Assembly (NCBI RefSeq): GCF_023566055.1
Contig: NZ_JALIQP010000004.1
Location: forward strand, 372,001-436,000
Length of the DNA: 64,000 nucleotides
From: Halosolutus amylolyticus
GTDB taxonomy: Archaea > Halobacteriota > Halobacteria > Halobacteriales > Natrialbaceae
Reading direction: 5' to 3'
Of this stretch, positions 55,443 to 64,000 are shown piece by piece. Within the stretch, counting starts at the first letter, position 1; each line of letters begins with the position of its first letter. The notes under the pieces are model-generated. The model saw nothing but the letters and a program-made list of their open reading frames with translations, was not told the origin of the DNA and did not search any database. A program made the position numbers and the translations under genes.

Positions 55443-55464
55443 TATGAGGAGTCTCTCATATGAG
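55443..55464. promoter_or_regulatory. Candidate ArsR operator with three TATGAG half-sites
   Basis: TATGAG (55443-55448), then CTCATA (55455-55460) overlapping a perfect CTCATATGAG palindrome (55455-55464), directly after the TATA-like TAGATATTT and ending just before the ridA-like ATG. A repressor here would cover the start of transcription. Binding by the neighbouring ArsR is inferred from position and symmetry. Confidence 0.5.
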
Positions 55465-55466
55465 AT

Positions 55467-55922
55467 ATGGATCAACCGAATCCCGGCCAGTCGACGGAGG
55501 CTGACGACGCAGCCACCGCCGATCGAACGGCCGTCGACCAGCCGAGTTCGACCGTCCGCCGACAGCGGTCCGGATCGAAACACACCGGTGCCTTCGGTCA
55601 GCGAACGGGTCACTCGGACCTGCTGTTCTTCGAGGGCGTTCTCCCGTCCGACGGCTCGGAGATCCGTAGCGACGAACCGATCCACGCCCAGACCGAGCGC
55701 TGTCTCGATCGACTCGAGGAGCGACTCTCGAGCGTCGGACTCGACCTCGAGGATATCCTGCGCGTCAGGCTCACGCTGACCGATCTCGACGAACGGGACG
55801 TCGTCGATCGGGTGTACGCGAGCCGGTTCGACGGTTCGTACCCGCCACGGACCACGACGGGCGTCTGTGAACTGCCGGGCGGCGCCGACGTCCAGCTGGA
55901 AGTCGTCGCAGCCGACGAATGA
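55467..55922 (+). CDS. RidA/YjgF-family protein
   Basis: A 151-residue protein with an unstructured N-terminal extension of about 38 residues (Thr/Ala/Asp-rich) before a RidA domain. Domain features are LLFFEGVLPSDG, the helix HAQTERCLDRLEERLSSVGL, VRLTLTDLDERDVVDRVYAS and the active-site arginine in PPRTTTGVCELPGGADVQLE. RidA enzymes hydrolyse reactive enamine/imine intermediates. Its place between arsR and acr3, behind a likely ArsR operator, suggests arsenic-linked expression, which I cannot explain biochemically. Confidence 0.82.
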   Translation: MDQPNPGQSTEADDAATADRTAVDQPSSTVRRQRSGSKHTGAFGQRTGHSDLLFFEGVLPSDGSEIRSDEPIHAQTERCLDRLEERLSSVGLDLEDILRVRLTLTDLDERDVVDRVYASRFDGSYPPRTTTGVCELPGGADVQLEVVAADE

Positions 55923-56028
55923 TCGATTCACACAGTTAATCGACGTATGAGAGAGACGAGGAGTGGCCACCCGTATCGAACCGTGCTCGATCGAACCCCG
56001 TCCGCAGAGCCGTCGGGGTGGTCGATCG

Positions 56029-57198
56029 ATGAGTGACCTGGACCACGACCACGGCCCCGACTGCGGGTGTCCGGACTGTGGCGATCCGCGATCGATGGAC
56101 GTCCTCGACAGGTACCTGACCGTCTGGATCTTCGCCGCGATGGCGATCGGCGTGGGGGTCGGCTCCCTCGCGCCGTCGATCGTCGACCCGATCCAGGAGT
56201 ATCACCTCGTGGAGATCGGTCTCGTCGCGATGATGTATCCGCCGCTGGCGAAGGTCGACTACGGCCGGCTGCCACGGGTGTTCAGCAAGTGGCGCGTCCT
56301 CGGGCTGAGTCTCCTCCAGAACTGGCTCATCGGCCCGACGCTGATGTTCGCGCTGGCGGTGGTCTTCTTCAGCGGGATCGTCCCGTGGTTCCCCGCCCGG
56401 CCCGAGTACTTCCTCGGCTTGATCTTCATCGGAATGGCCCGGTGTATCGCGATGGTCCTCGTCTGGAACGATCTGGCCGACGGTTCCAGCGAGTACGCCG
56501 CCGGACTGGTCGCGTTCAACAGCGTCTTCCAGATCGTCACCTACGGCGTGTACGTCTGGCTCTTCGCACTCGTCCTCCCGCCACTGCTGGGGCTCGACGC
56601 GATGGTCGTCGGCATCGACGCGTTCGACATCACCGTCGGACAGGTGTTCCGGGCGATCGCGGTCTTCCTCGGCATCCCCTTCGCCGGCGGCGTCCTCACC
56701 CGGTTCGTCGGGGTTCGCTCCCGAGGAGAGGAGTGGTACGAGGAGTCGTTCGTTCCGACGATCAGCCCGCTCACGCTGGTCGCGCTGTTGTTCACCGTCG
56801 TCGTGATGTTCGCCACGCAGGGGGACGCTATCGTCGCCCAGCCGTCCGACGTGCTGTGGATCGCCGTCCCGCTGACGATCTACTTCGTCGTGATGTTCCT
56901 CGTGAGCTTCGCGATGGGACGCGGGATCGGTGCCGACTACTCGACGACGACGGCGATCGGATTCACCGCCGCCTCGAACAACTTCGAACTGGCGATCGCC
57001 GTCGCCGTCGCCGTCTTCGGCGTCGGCTCGGGCGTCGCGTTCGCGACCGTCGTCGGCCCGCTGATCGAGGTCCCGGTGTTGCTCGCCCTGGTCAACGTGG
57101 CCATATTCCTCCAGGATCGGTTCGACTGGGCCGGCTACGAGACCGGGCGACTCGATGATCGGACGGTGCTCGACGACTCGACCGTCGACGACGACTGA
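56029..57198 (+). CDS. acr3: ACR3-family arsenite efflux permease
   Basis: A 389-residue membrane protein with ten hydrophobic segments. GMARCIAMVLVWNDLADGSS holds the conserved, essential cysteine, and AASNNFELAIAVAVAVFG holds the conserved glutamate region of TM9. Acr3 expels As(OH)3 using the proton gradient. The N-terminus before TM1 is His/Cys-rich (HDHGPDCGCPDCGD, about residues 6-19), which may bind metalloid. ATG 56029 fits the family; an in-frame start at 55963 adds nothing recognisable. The stop codon begins a palindromic repeat. Confidence 0.92.
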   Translation: MSDLDHDHGPDCGCPDCGDPRSMDVLDRYLTVWIFAAMAIGVGVGSLAPSIVDPIQEYHLVEIGLVAMMYPPLAKVDYGRLPRVFSKWRVLGLSLLQNWLIGPTLMFALAVVFFSGIVPWFPARPEYFLGLIFIGMARCIAMVLVWNDLADGSSEYAAGLVAFNSVFQIVTYGVYVWLFALVLPPLLGLDAMVVGIDAFDITVGQVFRAIAVFLGIPFAGGVLTRFVGVRSRGEEWYEESFVPTISPLTLVALLFTVVVMFATQGDAIVAQPSDVLWIAVPLTIYFVVMFLVSFAMGRGIGADYSTTTAIGFTAASNNFELAIAVAVAVFGVGSGVAFATVVGPLIEVPVLLALVNVAIFLQDRFDWAGYETGRLDDRTVLDDSTVDDD

Positions 57199-57281
57199 TA
57201 CGGTCTGTTCTGATTCTTCACCGGTAATCGCCGCCCCGGTCGGGCGATCACCGGTAAAACGTTACAACGATCCGTATGAAT
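57197..57281. repeat. Palindromic intergenic repeat (copy D)
   Basis: It starts within the acr3 stop codon (TGATACGG) as copy A does. The left arm is GATACGGTCTGTTCTGATTC followed by TTCACCGGTAATCGCC, and the right arm is the complement of a CATACGGATCGTTGTAACG type sequence. The centre differs from A, but ends, length and the ACCGG block agree. It lies between the convergent acr3 and pstB. Confidence 0.75.
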
Positions 57282-57410
57282 CGCGATCCGAACGGGATAC
57301 TCGGGGCCGATTCGCCCTCGAATCGCGCCGGCGATCGTACTCCGGCGCGTGCCCGCCCGAGAGAAGAACGTACGTCGGCGGGATAGCCCTTGGGCCGACG
57401 GAGAAGCGAG

Positions 57411-58286
57411 TTACCCGAACTTGCCGGTGATGTAGTCCTCGACCCGATCGCTCTCGGGGTTCTCGAAAATCTTGTTGGTGTCGTCGAACTCGACGAGTTC
57501 GCCGCCGGTGAGGAAGACGGCCGTCTTGTCGGAGATGCGTGCCGCCTGTTGCATGTTGTGGGTGACGATGACGACCGTGTACTCCTGGGCCAGGTCCTCG
57601 ATGAGGTCCTCGATCTTCGAGGTCGCGACGGGGTCGAGCGCCGAGGCCGGTTCGTCCATCAGGATGACCTCCGGATCCGGCGCGATCGCACGAGCGATAC
57701 AGAGCCGCTGTTGCTGACCGCCGGAGAGGTCGAGCCCGCTCGAGTCCAGCTGGTCCTCGACCTCGTCGAGCAGCGCCGCCCGTTCGAGGGCGGTGTGGAC
57801 CTTCTCGTCGACGTCGTCGTCTTTCCCCTGGACCTTCAGTCCGTAGGCGACGTTGTCGTAGATCGACTTCGGGAACGGGTTCGGCGACTGGAAGACCATC
57901 CCGATCTTGCGCCGGAGCGCGACGGGGTCGACGTCGTCGTCGTAGACGTTCTTCCCGCGGAAGTAGAGGTCGCCGTCGACGCGTGCGATGTCGATGAGAT
58001 CGTTCATCCGGTTGATCGACCGCAGGAACGTCGACTTCCCACAGCCCGACGGCCCGATGAGCGCCGTCACCTGCTTTTCGGGAATCTCCATGTCGATTCC
58101 CTGCAGGGCCTGGTCGTCGCCGTAGTAGACGTCGAGGTCACGTGCCTCGATGAGCGTCCGATCGGCGGCCGTTTCGCTCTCGGAATCGTCCGCTCGATCG
58201 ACGAGGCCGTCCGCTCCCGGCGTCGGTCTGGTTTGCTGGTCGTCGGTCTGTTCCGCCTCTGAGGAGGTCATCGTGTCTTGTGTCAT
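57411..58286 (-). CDS. pstB: Phosphate ABC transporter ATP-binding protein
   Basis: A 291-residue ATPase of the Pst importer. An N-terminal acidic extension of about 45 residues precedes the ABC domain. Walker A is GPSGCGKST, the Q-loop lies in [20 protein letters not shown] (typical of PstB), the signature is LSGGQQQR, Walker B is [13 protein letters not shown], and the switch His follows in [11 protein letters not shown]. It powers phosphate uptake through PstC and PstA at the inner membrane face. The start 58286 lies 2 bp after pstA; it ends the pstSCAB operon. Confidence 0.97.
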   Translation of the reverse strand: MTQDTMTSSEAEQTDDQQTRPTPGADGLVDRADDSESETAADRTLIEARDLDVYYGDDQALQGIDMEIPEKQVTALIGPSGCGKSTFLRSINRMNDLIDIARVDGDLYFRGKNVYDDDVDPVALRRKIGMVFQSPNPFPKSIYDNVAYGLKVQGKDDDVDEKVHTALERAALLDEVEDQLDSSGLDLSGGQQQRLCIARAIAPDPEVILMDEPASALDPVATSKIEDLIEDLAQEYTVVIVTHNMQQAARISDKTAVFLTGGELVEFDDTNKIFENPESDRVEDYITGKFG

Positions 58287-58288
58287 TG

Positions 58289-59194
58289 TCAGGTCCTCCG
58301 CTGATATCTGTTCCGGATGAGGATCGCGATCGAGTTGATCGACAGCAAGATTACCAGCAGCGTCACCACGCCGGCCGCGACGACGCCGTACTGGAACTCC
58401 ATCTCCGGTCGATCCGCCCACGTGAAGATCTGCATCGGCATCGCGCTGACCTTGCTGAACAGGCTGTTGGGGACGCCGAACACTGCCGTCGGCGCACCGA
58501 TCATGATCAGTGGGGCCGTTTCCCCGATCGCCCGGCCGAGCGCGAGGATCGTCCCGGTCAGGATGCCCGGCATCGCCCGCGGTAAGATGACGTTCCGGAT
58601 CGTCTGCCACTTCGTCGCACCCATCCCGTAGCTCGCCTGGCGCTGGGAGTCGGGGACCGACCGGATCGCCTCCTGGGCCGAGATGATGACGATCGGCAGG
58701 ATGAGCAGGGAGACGGTGAAGCCGGCGACCAGCAGCGTCCCGAACCCGAGGTTCAGCAGGCCCACGAACAGGCCGAGTCCGAGGAGTCCGTAGACGACCG
58801 ACGGGACGCCGGCGAGGTTGGCGATGTTCAACTGGATGAACCGCGTGAGGTAGCCGTCGCTGGCGTACTCCTCCAGGTAGATCGCCGCGCCGACGCCGAG
58901 CGGGAAGGTGATGAGCGCAATCAGGAGCATGAGCGCGATCGAGCCGACGATCGCCGGATAGAAGCCGGCGTCGTACGGGTTGCTGAAGCTGGGCATCCCG
59001 GTCAGGAAGTCCCACGTCAGCCAGCCGACGGCGTCGACCGCGACGTTGGCCAGCAACGCCGCGAGAGCGACGATACCGAGCAGGGCCGCCGCGAGCGTGA
59101 GCCAGCGGAACGCAACGTCTTTCGACCGACTTACCCGTCCGAACGCCGGTTCGGATCCCTCGGTCATATCGCTCGTATCGGTTTCGGTACTCAT
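58289..59194 (-). CDS. pstA: Phosphate ABC transporter permease PstA
   Basis: A 301-residue inner-membrane subunit with six hydrophobic segments. The EAA loop that contacts PstB is near [20 protein letters not shown], and [20 protein letters not shown] is the family's TM2 region. ATG 59194 shares one base with the pstC stop (TAATG), so translation is coupled. The longer in-frame start at 59230 lies inside pstC and is rejected. Confidence 0.95.
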   Translation of the reverse strand: MSTETDTSDMTEGSEPAFGRVSRSKDVAFRWLTLAAALLGIVALAALLANVAVDAVGWLTWDFLTGMPSFSNPYDAGFYPAIVGSIALMLLIALITFPLGVGAAIYLEEYASDGYLTRFIQLNIANLAGVPSVVYGLLGLGLFVGLLNLGFGTLLVAGFTVSLLILPIVIISAQEAIRSVPDSQRQASYGMGATKWQTIRNVILPRAMPGILTGTILALGRAIGETAPLIMIGAPTAVFGVPNSLFSKVSAMPMQIFTWADRPEMEFQYGVVAAGVVTLLVILLSINSIAILIRNRYQRRT

Positions 59195-60111
59195 TAGCGA
59201 TACACCTCCCGGTAGCGCGAGGAGACCCACTCACTGAACAGGTTCATGGCGAAGGTGATGACGAACAGCGTCAGGCCGACCGCAAAGAGGCTCTTGTACT
59301 CCGTCGACTGCCCGACGACGTCGCTGGCCCCGATCTGGACCATCGCGGCGGTCATCGTCTGGACCGACTCGAGGAACATCCCGCCGGGGTCAGTGAGATC
59401 GGCCATCCGCGGGGTCTGTCCCGCGGCGATCGCGACGATCATCGTCTCGCCGATCGCCCGCGAGAGCGCGAGGATGTACGACGAGAGGATGCCCGACAGC
59501 GCCGCCGGCACCACGACCGAGGTCGAGACGGTGAACTTCGTCGCGCCCAGCCCGTAACTGGCCTGGCGAAGGGAGTCGGGGACGGCGCTCATGGCATCCT
59601 CGCTGATCGAGGACACCATCGGGATGATCATGATCCCAACCATGATCGACGCCGAGAAGGCGTTGAACGTACCGATAGGGACGATCCTGTCGAGGGCAGG
59701 AGTCACGTACACCAGCGCGAAGTAGCCGTAGACGACGGTCGGGACGCCCGCGAGCACCTCGAGTGCGGGCTTGAGGTAGGCCCGCCGACGCTCGGAGGCG
59801 TACTCCGAGAGGTAGATCGCCGTCAGGAGGCCGATCGGGAGCGCGATCGCCGCCGACCCGATCGTGATGATCAGCGTCCCGGAGATCAGCGGCCAGACGC
59901 CGTAGACCTCGTTCGACGGGACCCATTCGGTTCCAGTGAAGAACTCCACCGGGGAGACGGCGGCGAAGAAGTCGACGGCGTCGTACAGCAACGTCGCGAG
60001 GATCGCGACCGTCGTGAGGATCGAGAGGAAGGCACAGAGCGCGAACAGCGCCTTGAACGCGACGCCGCGGGCCGACCGTGCCTGATTGTGCGTGAAATCG
60101 GGTGTGCTCAT
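59194..60111 (-). CDS. pstC: Phosphate ABC transporter permease PstC
   Basis: A 305-residue permease subunit with six or seven hydrophobic segments. It contains [34 protein letters not shown], the EAA loop [20 protein letters not shown] and [15 protein letters not shown]. It forms the membrane channel with PstA. ATG 60111 overlaps the pstS stop by 4 bp (ATGA). Confidence 0.95.
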   Translation of the reverse strand: MSTPDFTHNQARSARGVAFKALFALCAFLSILTTVAILATLLYDAVDFFAAVSPVEFFTGTEWVPSNEVYGVWPLISGTLIITIGSAAIALPIGLLTAIYLSEYASERRRAYLKPALEVLAGVPTVVYGYFALVYVTPALDRIVPIGTFNAFSASIMVGIMIIPMVSSISEDAMSAVPDSLRQASYGLGATKFTVSTSVVVPAALSGILSSYILALSRAIGETMIVAIAAGQTPRMADLTDPGGMFLESVQTMTAAMVQIGASDVVGQSTEYKSLFAVGLTLFVITFAMNLFSEWVSSRYREVYR

Positions 60112-61085
60112 TCGTCGACCACCTCGTCGATCGCCGCCCGGAGTTTCTCCAGGTTCTCGTCACGTACGTCCTCGGTGACCGGCACGTAGCCGACCTCGTT
60201 GACGGTGTCGGTCGCCGACCGCTCGAGGTAGAACTCGACGAAGTCCCGGACCTCGGGTCGTTCGAGCGCCTGTTTCGCGACGTAGATGAACAGCGGCCGC
60301 GACAGCGGCGTGTACTCGCCGTTTTTCGCGGTCTCGAGCGACGGTTCGACGCAGCCGTCGCCGTCGTCGATCGAGACCGCCTTGATCTGGTCGGGGTTCT
60401 CGTCGTAGTAGGCGAACCCGAAGTAGCCGATCGCGTACGGGTTGCCCTGGACGCCCTGTACGATCGTCCGGTCGCGCTCGGTGGCGTGGTAATTGGTCCG
60501 GTGGGTGTCGTCCTCGCCGATAACGGCCTCGACGAAGTAGTCGAACGTCCCGGAGGTCGTGTCGGCCCCGAAGAATTCGAACTCCTCGTCGGGCCAGTCG
60601 TCCCGAACGTCGCTCCAGCGCTCGGCACCCCCGTCGGTCCAGATCTGTCGGAGTTCGTCGACGGTGAGGCAGTCGATGTCTTCGGCCTCGGGACTGACGA
60701 CGACCGTCAGCGCGTCGGTCGCCACCTGGAACTCGATCGCCTCGATCCCGTTCTCGCCGCACTGGTCGACCTCGACGTCGGCGATTTCTCGACTGGCGTT
60801 GTTGATGTCCGTCATCCCCGGACAGAAGAAGTTCGAGAAGCCGCCCCCGGTCCCCGTCTGACTGATCGAGACGGTCACGTCCTCCCGTTCCGACGAGAAC
60901 TCGGACGCGACCACCTCGGTGATGGGGAACACGGTCGAACTCCCGGCGATGTTCACTTCCCTGGCACGTCCCCCCATCGCCCGCATACAGCCGGACAGCC
61001 CGGTTATGGCAGCCGCGCCTGCCCCGGTCAAAAAGTGCCGCCGTCCGAGATCGAACGACGGTGGTCCAGTGGTGTCTTTCGACAT
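60108..61085 (-). CDS. pstS: Phosphate-binding lipoprotein PstS
   Basis: A 325-residue extracellular phosphate-binding protein. The Tat signal LGRRHFLTGAGAAAITGLSG leads to lipobox Cys33. Phosphate-contact motifs are INIAGSS-type (VNIAGSSTVFPI), SISQTGTGGGF and GADTTSGTFDYF. It delivers phosphate to PstCA and probably binds arsenate less tightly. ATG 61085 is preceded by a TATA-like TTATCC about 26 bp upstream, so the message is almost leaderless; GTG 61088 is the alternative. Confidence 0.95.
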   Translation of the reverse strand: MSKDTTGPPSFDLGRRHFLTGAGAAAITGLSGCMRAMGGRAREVNIAGSSTVFPITEVVASEFSSEREDVTVSISQTGTGGGFSNFFCPGMTDINNASREIADVEVDQCGENGIEAIEFQVATDALTVVVSPEAEDIDCLTVDELRQIWTDGGAERWSDVRDDWPDEEFEFFGADTTSGTFDYFVEAVIGEDDTHRTNYHATERDRTIVQGVQGNPYAIGYFGFAYYDENPDQIKAVSIDDGDGCVEPSLETAKNGEYTPLSRPLFIYVAKQALERPEVRDFVEFYLERSATDTVNEVGYVPVTEDVRDENLEKLRAAIDEVVDE

Positions 61086-61489
61086 CACCTTTGGATCGCC
61101 AGCAGCCGGATAAGTACCCTACTATGATGGCTATATAGAGATATGTATTCGATAGACGGGCGGTAACACGCCCCACGAGATCGGAAACCGGCTCGATCGC
61201 GGAAGCGATCCTGGCCGCCACAGCAACCATTAGCGGTGTCTGGGAGCCAACCACTTCCACCGCCGATGCTCTGCGGTCGAACGTCGGGAACCAGGCTCCG
61301 CCACCATCGAGTACCGCTCCCGATCTTCCGAAATAGCTATATAGGAATCGGGGAACGTCCGTTGTCTGCGCGGGAGCGTCGATCCTGATTCCGTCATCGG
61401 GGCAATATCCCATCCAGGGCGTCGCTGTGGTCGTCGAACCGTCTATAGATGCGACCATATTTATACGCACACTCCCGAACGGTCCTCCT
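61086..61489. promoter_or_regulatory. Divergent pstS / AbrB-phoU control region
   Basis: 404 bp without a credible gene. The pstS promoter (TTATCC box near 61107-61112) and the rightward promoter (ATTTATAC near 61457-61464) are at the two ends. The 9-mer GCTATATAG occurs at 61130-61138 and 61336-61344, each followed by a purine-rich trinucleotide. These may be regulator sites or extra TATA boxes; the AbrB-PhoU protein is a candidate binder. Confidence 0.5.
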
Positions 61490-62485
61490 ATGGAGACGCG
61501 CAAGGTCCAGGTGACGGGTGGATCGACCTACACCGTCTCACTGCCGAAAACCTGGGCGACCGAAAACGGCGTCAGTGCCGGGACGACCGTCGAGTTCTAC
61601 CCGGAGGACGACGCACTGCTGTTGACGCCCAAGAGCGAGACCGATCGCCAGGAGGGAACGCTCGACATCACCGACCTCGAGGGCGAGCGACTCACCCGGG
61701 CCGTCATGACGATGTACGTCAGCGGCTTCGACATCATCCGGCTCGAGGCAGGCCGGATTACGACCGATCAACGAAGCGCCATTCGCACCGCCACGCACGG
61801 ACTGGTCGGCGTCGAAGTACTGGAAGAGACCACCGACAGCGTCGTCATCCAGGACCTGCTCGACTCCTCGGAGCTGTCGATCGTCAACGCCGTCTCCCGG
61901 ATGCGCCTGATCGCCCAGTCGATGCTCGAGGACGCGGTCACCGCCCTCATCGAGAACGACGACGACATCGCCCACGACGTCATCGAGCGCGACGACGACG
62001 TCGATCGGCTCTGGCTGGTCGTCTCCCGGATCTTCCGGGCGACGCTTCGGTCCCCGCGTGCGGCCGAAGAACTCGGCGTCCCCCGCGAGGACTGCTTCGA
62101 CTACCACTCCAGCGCCCGCCAGCTCGAACGGGTCGCGGACCACGCCGCCAAGATCAGCAACCTCGCGCTGAAACTCGACGAGATTCCACCCGAGGTGGCC
62201 GACGCGCTCGTCGCCCTGCACGAGGACGCCTTCGACATCCTCGAGAAGTCGATGGACGCGCTGGTCGCCGACGAAACCGAGGAGGCGAACCGACTCGGAC
62301 ACGCCGCTCGCGAGGCGGTGATCGAGATCGACCAGCACACCCGACGAATCGACGACATGCTCCGGGACCTGGACCCCGTCCAGGCCCAGTCGCTCGGACT
62401 GATCGTCGACTCGCTCTCCCGGAGCGCCGACTACGGTGGCAACATCGCGGAAACCGCGCTCCAGAAGGCGGCGCCCCGTCCCTGA
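61490..62485 (+). CDS. AbrB-PhoU fusion phosphate regulator
   Basis: A 331-residue protein. Residues 1-45 form a SpoVT/AbrB DNA-binding hairpin (ETRKVQVTGGSTYTVSLPKT; GTTVEFYPEDDALLLTP). Residues about 100-331 form PhoU helical repeats (IVNAVSRMRLIAQSMLEDAV; YHSSARQLERVADHAAKISN; VDSLSRSADYGGNIAETALQ). Such haloarchaeal proteins are likely transcriptional regulators of phosphate uptake. It is divergent from pstSCAB. ATG 61490 lies about 27 bp after ATTTATAC, so the message is leaderless; the earlier in-frame start is rejected. Confidence 0.93.
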   Translation: METRKVQVTGGSTYTVSLPKTWATENGVSAGTTVEFYPEDDALLLTPKSETDRQEGTLDITDLEGERLTRAVMTMYVSGFDIIRLEAGRITTDQRSAIRTATHGLVGVEVLEETTDSVVIQDLLDSSELSIVNAVSRMRLIAQSMLEDAVTALIENDDDIAHDVIERDDDVDRLWLVVSRIFRATLRSPRAAEELGVPREDCFDYHSSARQLERVADHAAKISNLALKLDEIPPEVADALVALHEDAFDILEKSMDALVADETEEANRLGHAAREAVIEIDQHTRRIDDMLRDLDPVQAQSLGLIVDSLSRSADYGGNIAETALQKAAPRP

Positions 62486-62543
62486 CCGGCTGCGCGTCCC
62501 GTCCGATCGCTCGACTCGGGTCGTCCGGCCCGGGGCCTCCGGC

Positions 62544-62870
62544 TCAGATCCAGTTCTCCGAGAGACGGTCGTACAGCGGGCCGTTTTCGAGCCCCAATTC
62601 CCGGTGGAGGCGGTACTGGACGAGCGCGGGGAGGGCGCCGACGACGGCGACGAGACCGAAGATCGTCCCCTGGACTCGCGTTCCGGTGACGGCCGCAAGA
62701 AGGCCCCCGAGTGCCAGCGCGATGACGAGGCCGATCGCTCCGAGATACAGGCGCGAGAGCCACGGCGCACGCGCCTTCTGTTCCGGCGTGTAGAGCGCGT
62801 ATTCGACGAGACAGAGCGCTCCTGCGAGGAGGAGAACGACCGATAGCAGTCCGACGAACGCCGGCAACAT
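62544..62870 (-). CDS. Small membrane protein, three to four TM segments
   Basis: A 108-residue protein of unknown function. LPAFVGLLSVVLLLAGALCL, YLGAIGLVIALALGGLLAAV and IFGLVAVVGALPALVQY are membrane segments; the C-terminus is hydrophilic (RELGLENGPLYDRLSENWI). A TATA-like TTTTTG lies about 28 bp before ATG 62870, predicting a leaderless message. It is convergent with the AbrB-PhoU gene, 58 bp apart. Confidence 0.7.
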   Translation of the reverse strand: MLPAFVGLLSVVLLLAGALCLVEYALYTPEQKARAPWLSRLYLGAIGLVIALALGGLLAAVTGTRVQGTIFGLVAVVGALPALVQYRLHRELGLENGPLYDRLSENWI

Positions 62871-62988
62871 ACCCAGTACTCGTTTGCAGGATGACAAAAA
62901 TCTGTCGTGGCTCCCGTCCGGAAACCGGATCGAGCCGCGACGCTGTGTGACAGACGGTACCCGACCGAAATCGAAACGGGTCGACAGA

Positions 62989-63360
62989 CTAGTCGAGCAG
63001 AACGGCGTTGACCTGGCCGGTCTGGCCGGGACGGGACGTCACGCGGGCGGTGCCCTCCGAGGTTTCGATGACGGCACCCTTCGTGATGATGTTCCGGCGA
63101 ACGTAGTTCGGGTTCGCCTCGTTCTCGACGACGTCCTCGATGTCGGCGCTGACGGTCTCCTCGCCCTTGTTGACGCTCGCGACGTCCGTCGCCAGCGCGC
63201 GGGTCTTGGTGTCGTTCCCGCGGACGTCGACGGTCCGGAAGCGGGGTTCGCCGACCTGCGTCTCGGTCGGGAGCCGTCCGAGTTCGTTCTTGCGGCGCTT
63301 GCGAACGTTCTTCAGTCGGCCGCCGGTGCGCTTGCGCGTAGATCGTCCCTGGTCTTGCAT
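62989..63360 (-). CDS. rps8e: 30S ribosomal protein S8e
   Basis: A 123-residue archaeal/eukaryal ribosomal protein. The basic N-terminus RSTRKRTGGRLKNVRKRRKN and GRLPTETQVGEPRFRTVDVR are diagnostic; it continues NPNYVRRNIITKGAVIETSE and ends GQTGQVNAVLLD. It binds 16S rRNA in the small subunit. It is a single gene here, next to a DUF2150 gene on the same strand, an order I recall from other haloarchaea. Confidence 0.97.
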   Translation of the reverse strand: MQDQGRSTRKRTGGRLKNVRKRRKNELGRLPTETQVGEPRFRTVDVRGNDTKTRALATDVASVNKGEETVSADIEDVVENEANPNYVRRNIITKGAVIETSEGTARVTSRPGQTGQVNAVLLD

Positions 63361-63461
63361 ACCCGATACCAGTCGCGGCGGCTATTTGAATGCAACGAGT
63401 CGATCCGCGAGAACGCACCGATCGGGCGCGATCGAACGACCCGACGCCGTTCGGAGCCGCG

Positions 63462-64000
63462 TTACTCGTCCTCTTCGACGACTTCGGGGTCGCTCATCGC
63501 GCTCTGGAGACTGTCCAGCCCGTTGATCCACTCCGTGACGAGGCCGTACTCGAGGTCCTCCGCGACGCCCATGTCGAGTTCCTCGCCGTCGATGATGAGG
63601 GTCCCCGCCTGTGCGGCGTAGCCGAGCGCGGCGTCTAGATCCTCCTCGGCTTCGGCGTCCGCCGCGGCCCCGAGGTAGTCGCCGACGCTCCCGTCGTCGG
63701 CGGGGCCGGTGGCGACGTACTCTTCGGCGGCGAAGAAGACGCAGACGAGACTCGTCTGGACGCCGTCGACGAGGATCAACTTCTCCTCGTCCTCGATATC
63801 GACCTCGCCGAGGACGATCTCGCGGACGTCGTTGATCTCCTCCAGGGCCTCCTCCTCACCGAGTTCGCCGTCGTCGTAGGCGGCGACGATCTTCGCGATC
63901 GCGATCGCCGTGTCGTCCTGCAGATTGAGCAGCAGTCGGGCCGACGATTCGTCTTCCGGATCGATCTCTTCGTCTTTGATGCGATCGATCCAGTTCTGCC
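63462..64000 (-). CDS. DUF2150 family protein, C-terminal part
   Basis: The last 179 codons of an acidic soluble protein; the start lies beyond the right edge. Visible parts are QNWIDRIKDEEIDPEDE, SARLLLNLQDDTAIAIAKIV, VQTSLVCVFFAAEEYV, a short Asp/Ala/Glu-rich linker and DMGVAEDLEYGLVTEWINGL near the end. It matches the haloarchaeal DUF2150 group as I recall it. The function is unknown. The frame is open to base 64000. Confidence 0.8.
   Translation of the reverse strand, partial: QNWIDRIKDEEIDPEDESSARLLLNLQDDTAIAIAKIVAAYDDGELGEEEALEEINDVREIVLGEVDIEDEEKLILVDGVQTSLVCVFFAAEEYVATGPADDGSVGDYLGAAADAEAEEDLDAALGYAAQAGTLIIDGEELDMGVAEDLEYGLVTEWINGLDSLQSAMSDPEVVEEDE

Noticed and set aside
61538-63418. 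626-codon minus-strand frame spanning AbrB-phoU and the small membrane protein gene
   Set aside because: It overlaps three well-supported genes and reads as typical high-GC antisense sequence.

Overview
The window is haloarchaeal chromosome. GC is high, CGATCG-rich codons are frequent, and the proteins are strongly acidic. Archaeal markers include topoisomerase VI A/B, ribosomal protein S8e, TATA-type promoters placed for leaderless transcripts, Tat-dependent lipoproteins and a halocyanin. Natrialbales-like haloarchaea are a reasonable guess, but the genus cannot be fixed from the sequence alone.

Layout. 1-4060: NDH-2 fragment, arginase, a DtxR-type metal regulator and a ZIP metal transporter sharing one palindromic operator, and a leaderless HTH regulator. 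4253-8692: gyrBA. 9172-15622: accessory block (Nramp-like and TauE-like transporters, an IS-like remnant carrying a zinc-ribbon gene, Usp, SPW, SGNH-like and ion-channel proteins). 15778-19340: top6B-top6A. 19466-24406: membrane zinc ribbon, second Nramp-like protein, metallo-hydrolase, FAH protein, tRNA-Glu with odd tRNA-derived tails. 24712-32344: APC permease, hydroxyacyl-CoA dehydrogenase, ThDP enzyme, PEP carboxylase. 32453-38063: tRNA-Ser with a tandem hairpin array, orphan Fe-S protein, two Tat-exported proteins. 38301-46000: citramalate/isopropylmalate synthase, PRTase, HNH-like protein, MCP, bactofilin-like protein. 46162-50672: fixA-fixB-fixCX operon. 50915-57198: halocyanin, large acidic PRC-type protein, phoU, arsR-ridA-acr3. 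57411-62485: pstSCAB divergent from an AbrB-PhoU regulator. The end holds S8e and a DUF2150 protein.

Genes that work together: gyrase and Topo VI set DNA topology. The Pst transporter, PhoU and AbrB-PhoU form a phosphate module, and an arsenite-efflux cassette sits inside it. FixABCX moves electrons to quinone. DtxR/ZIP, Nramp-like proteins and the Mn-dependent arginase suggest a metal theme at the left end.

The least explained structures are non-coding. (i) Tandem units downstream of tRNA-Ser(CGA) and tRNA-Glu(UUC) each carry an inverted and a direct copy of the tRNA 3' arm plus a second hairpin. (ii) A dispersed family of palindromes with a conserved asymmetric internal block often begins exactly at the stop codon of the upstream gene. 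(iii) An element with IS-like ends encloses a small zinc-ribbon gene.
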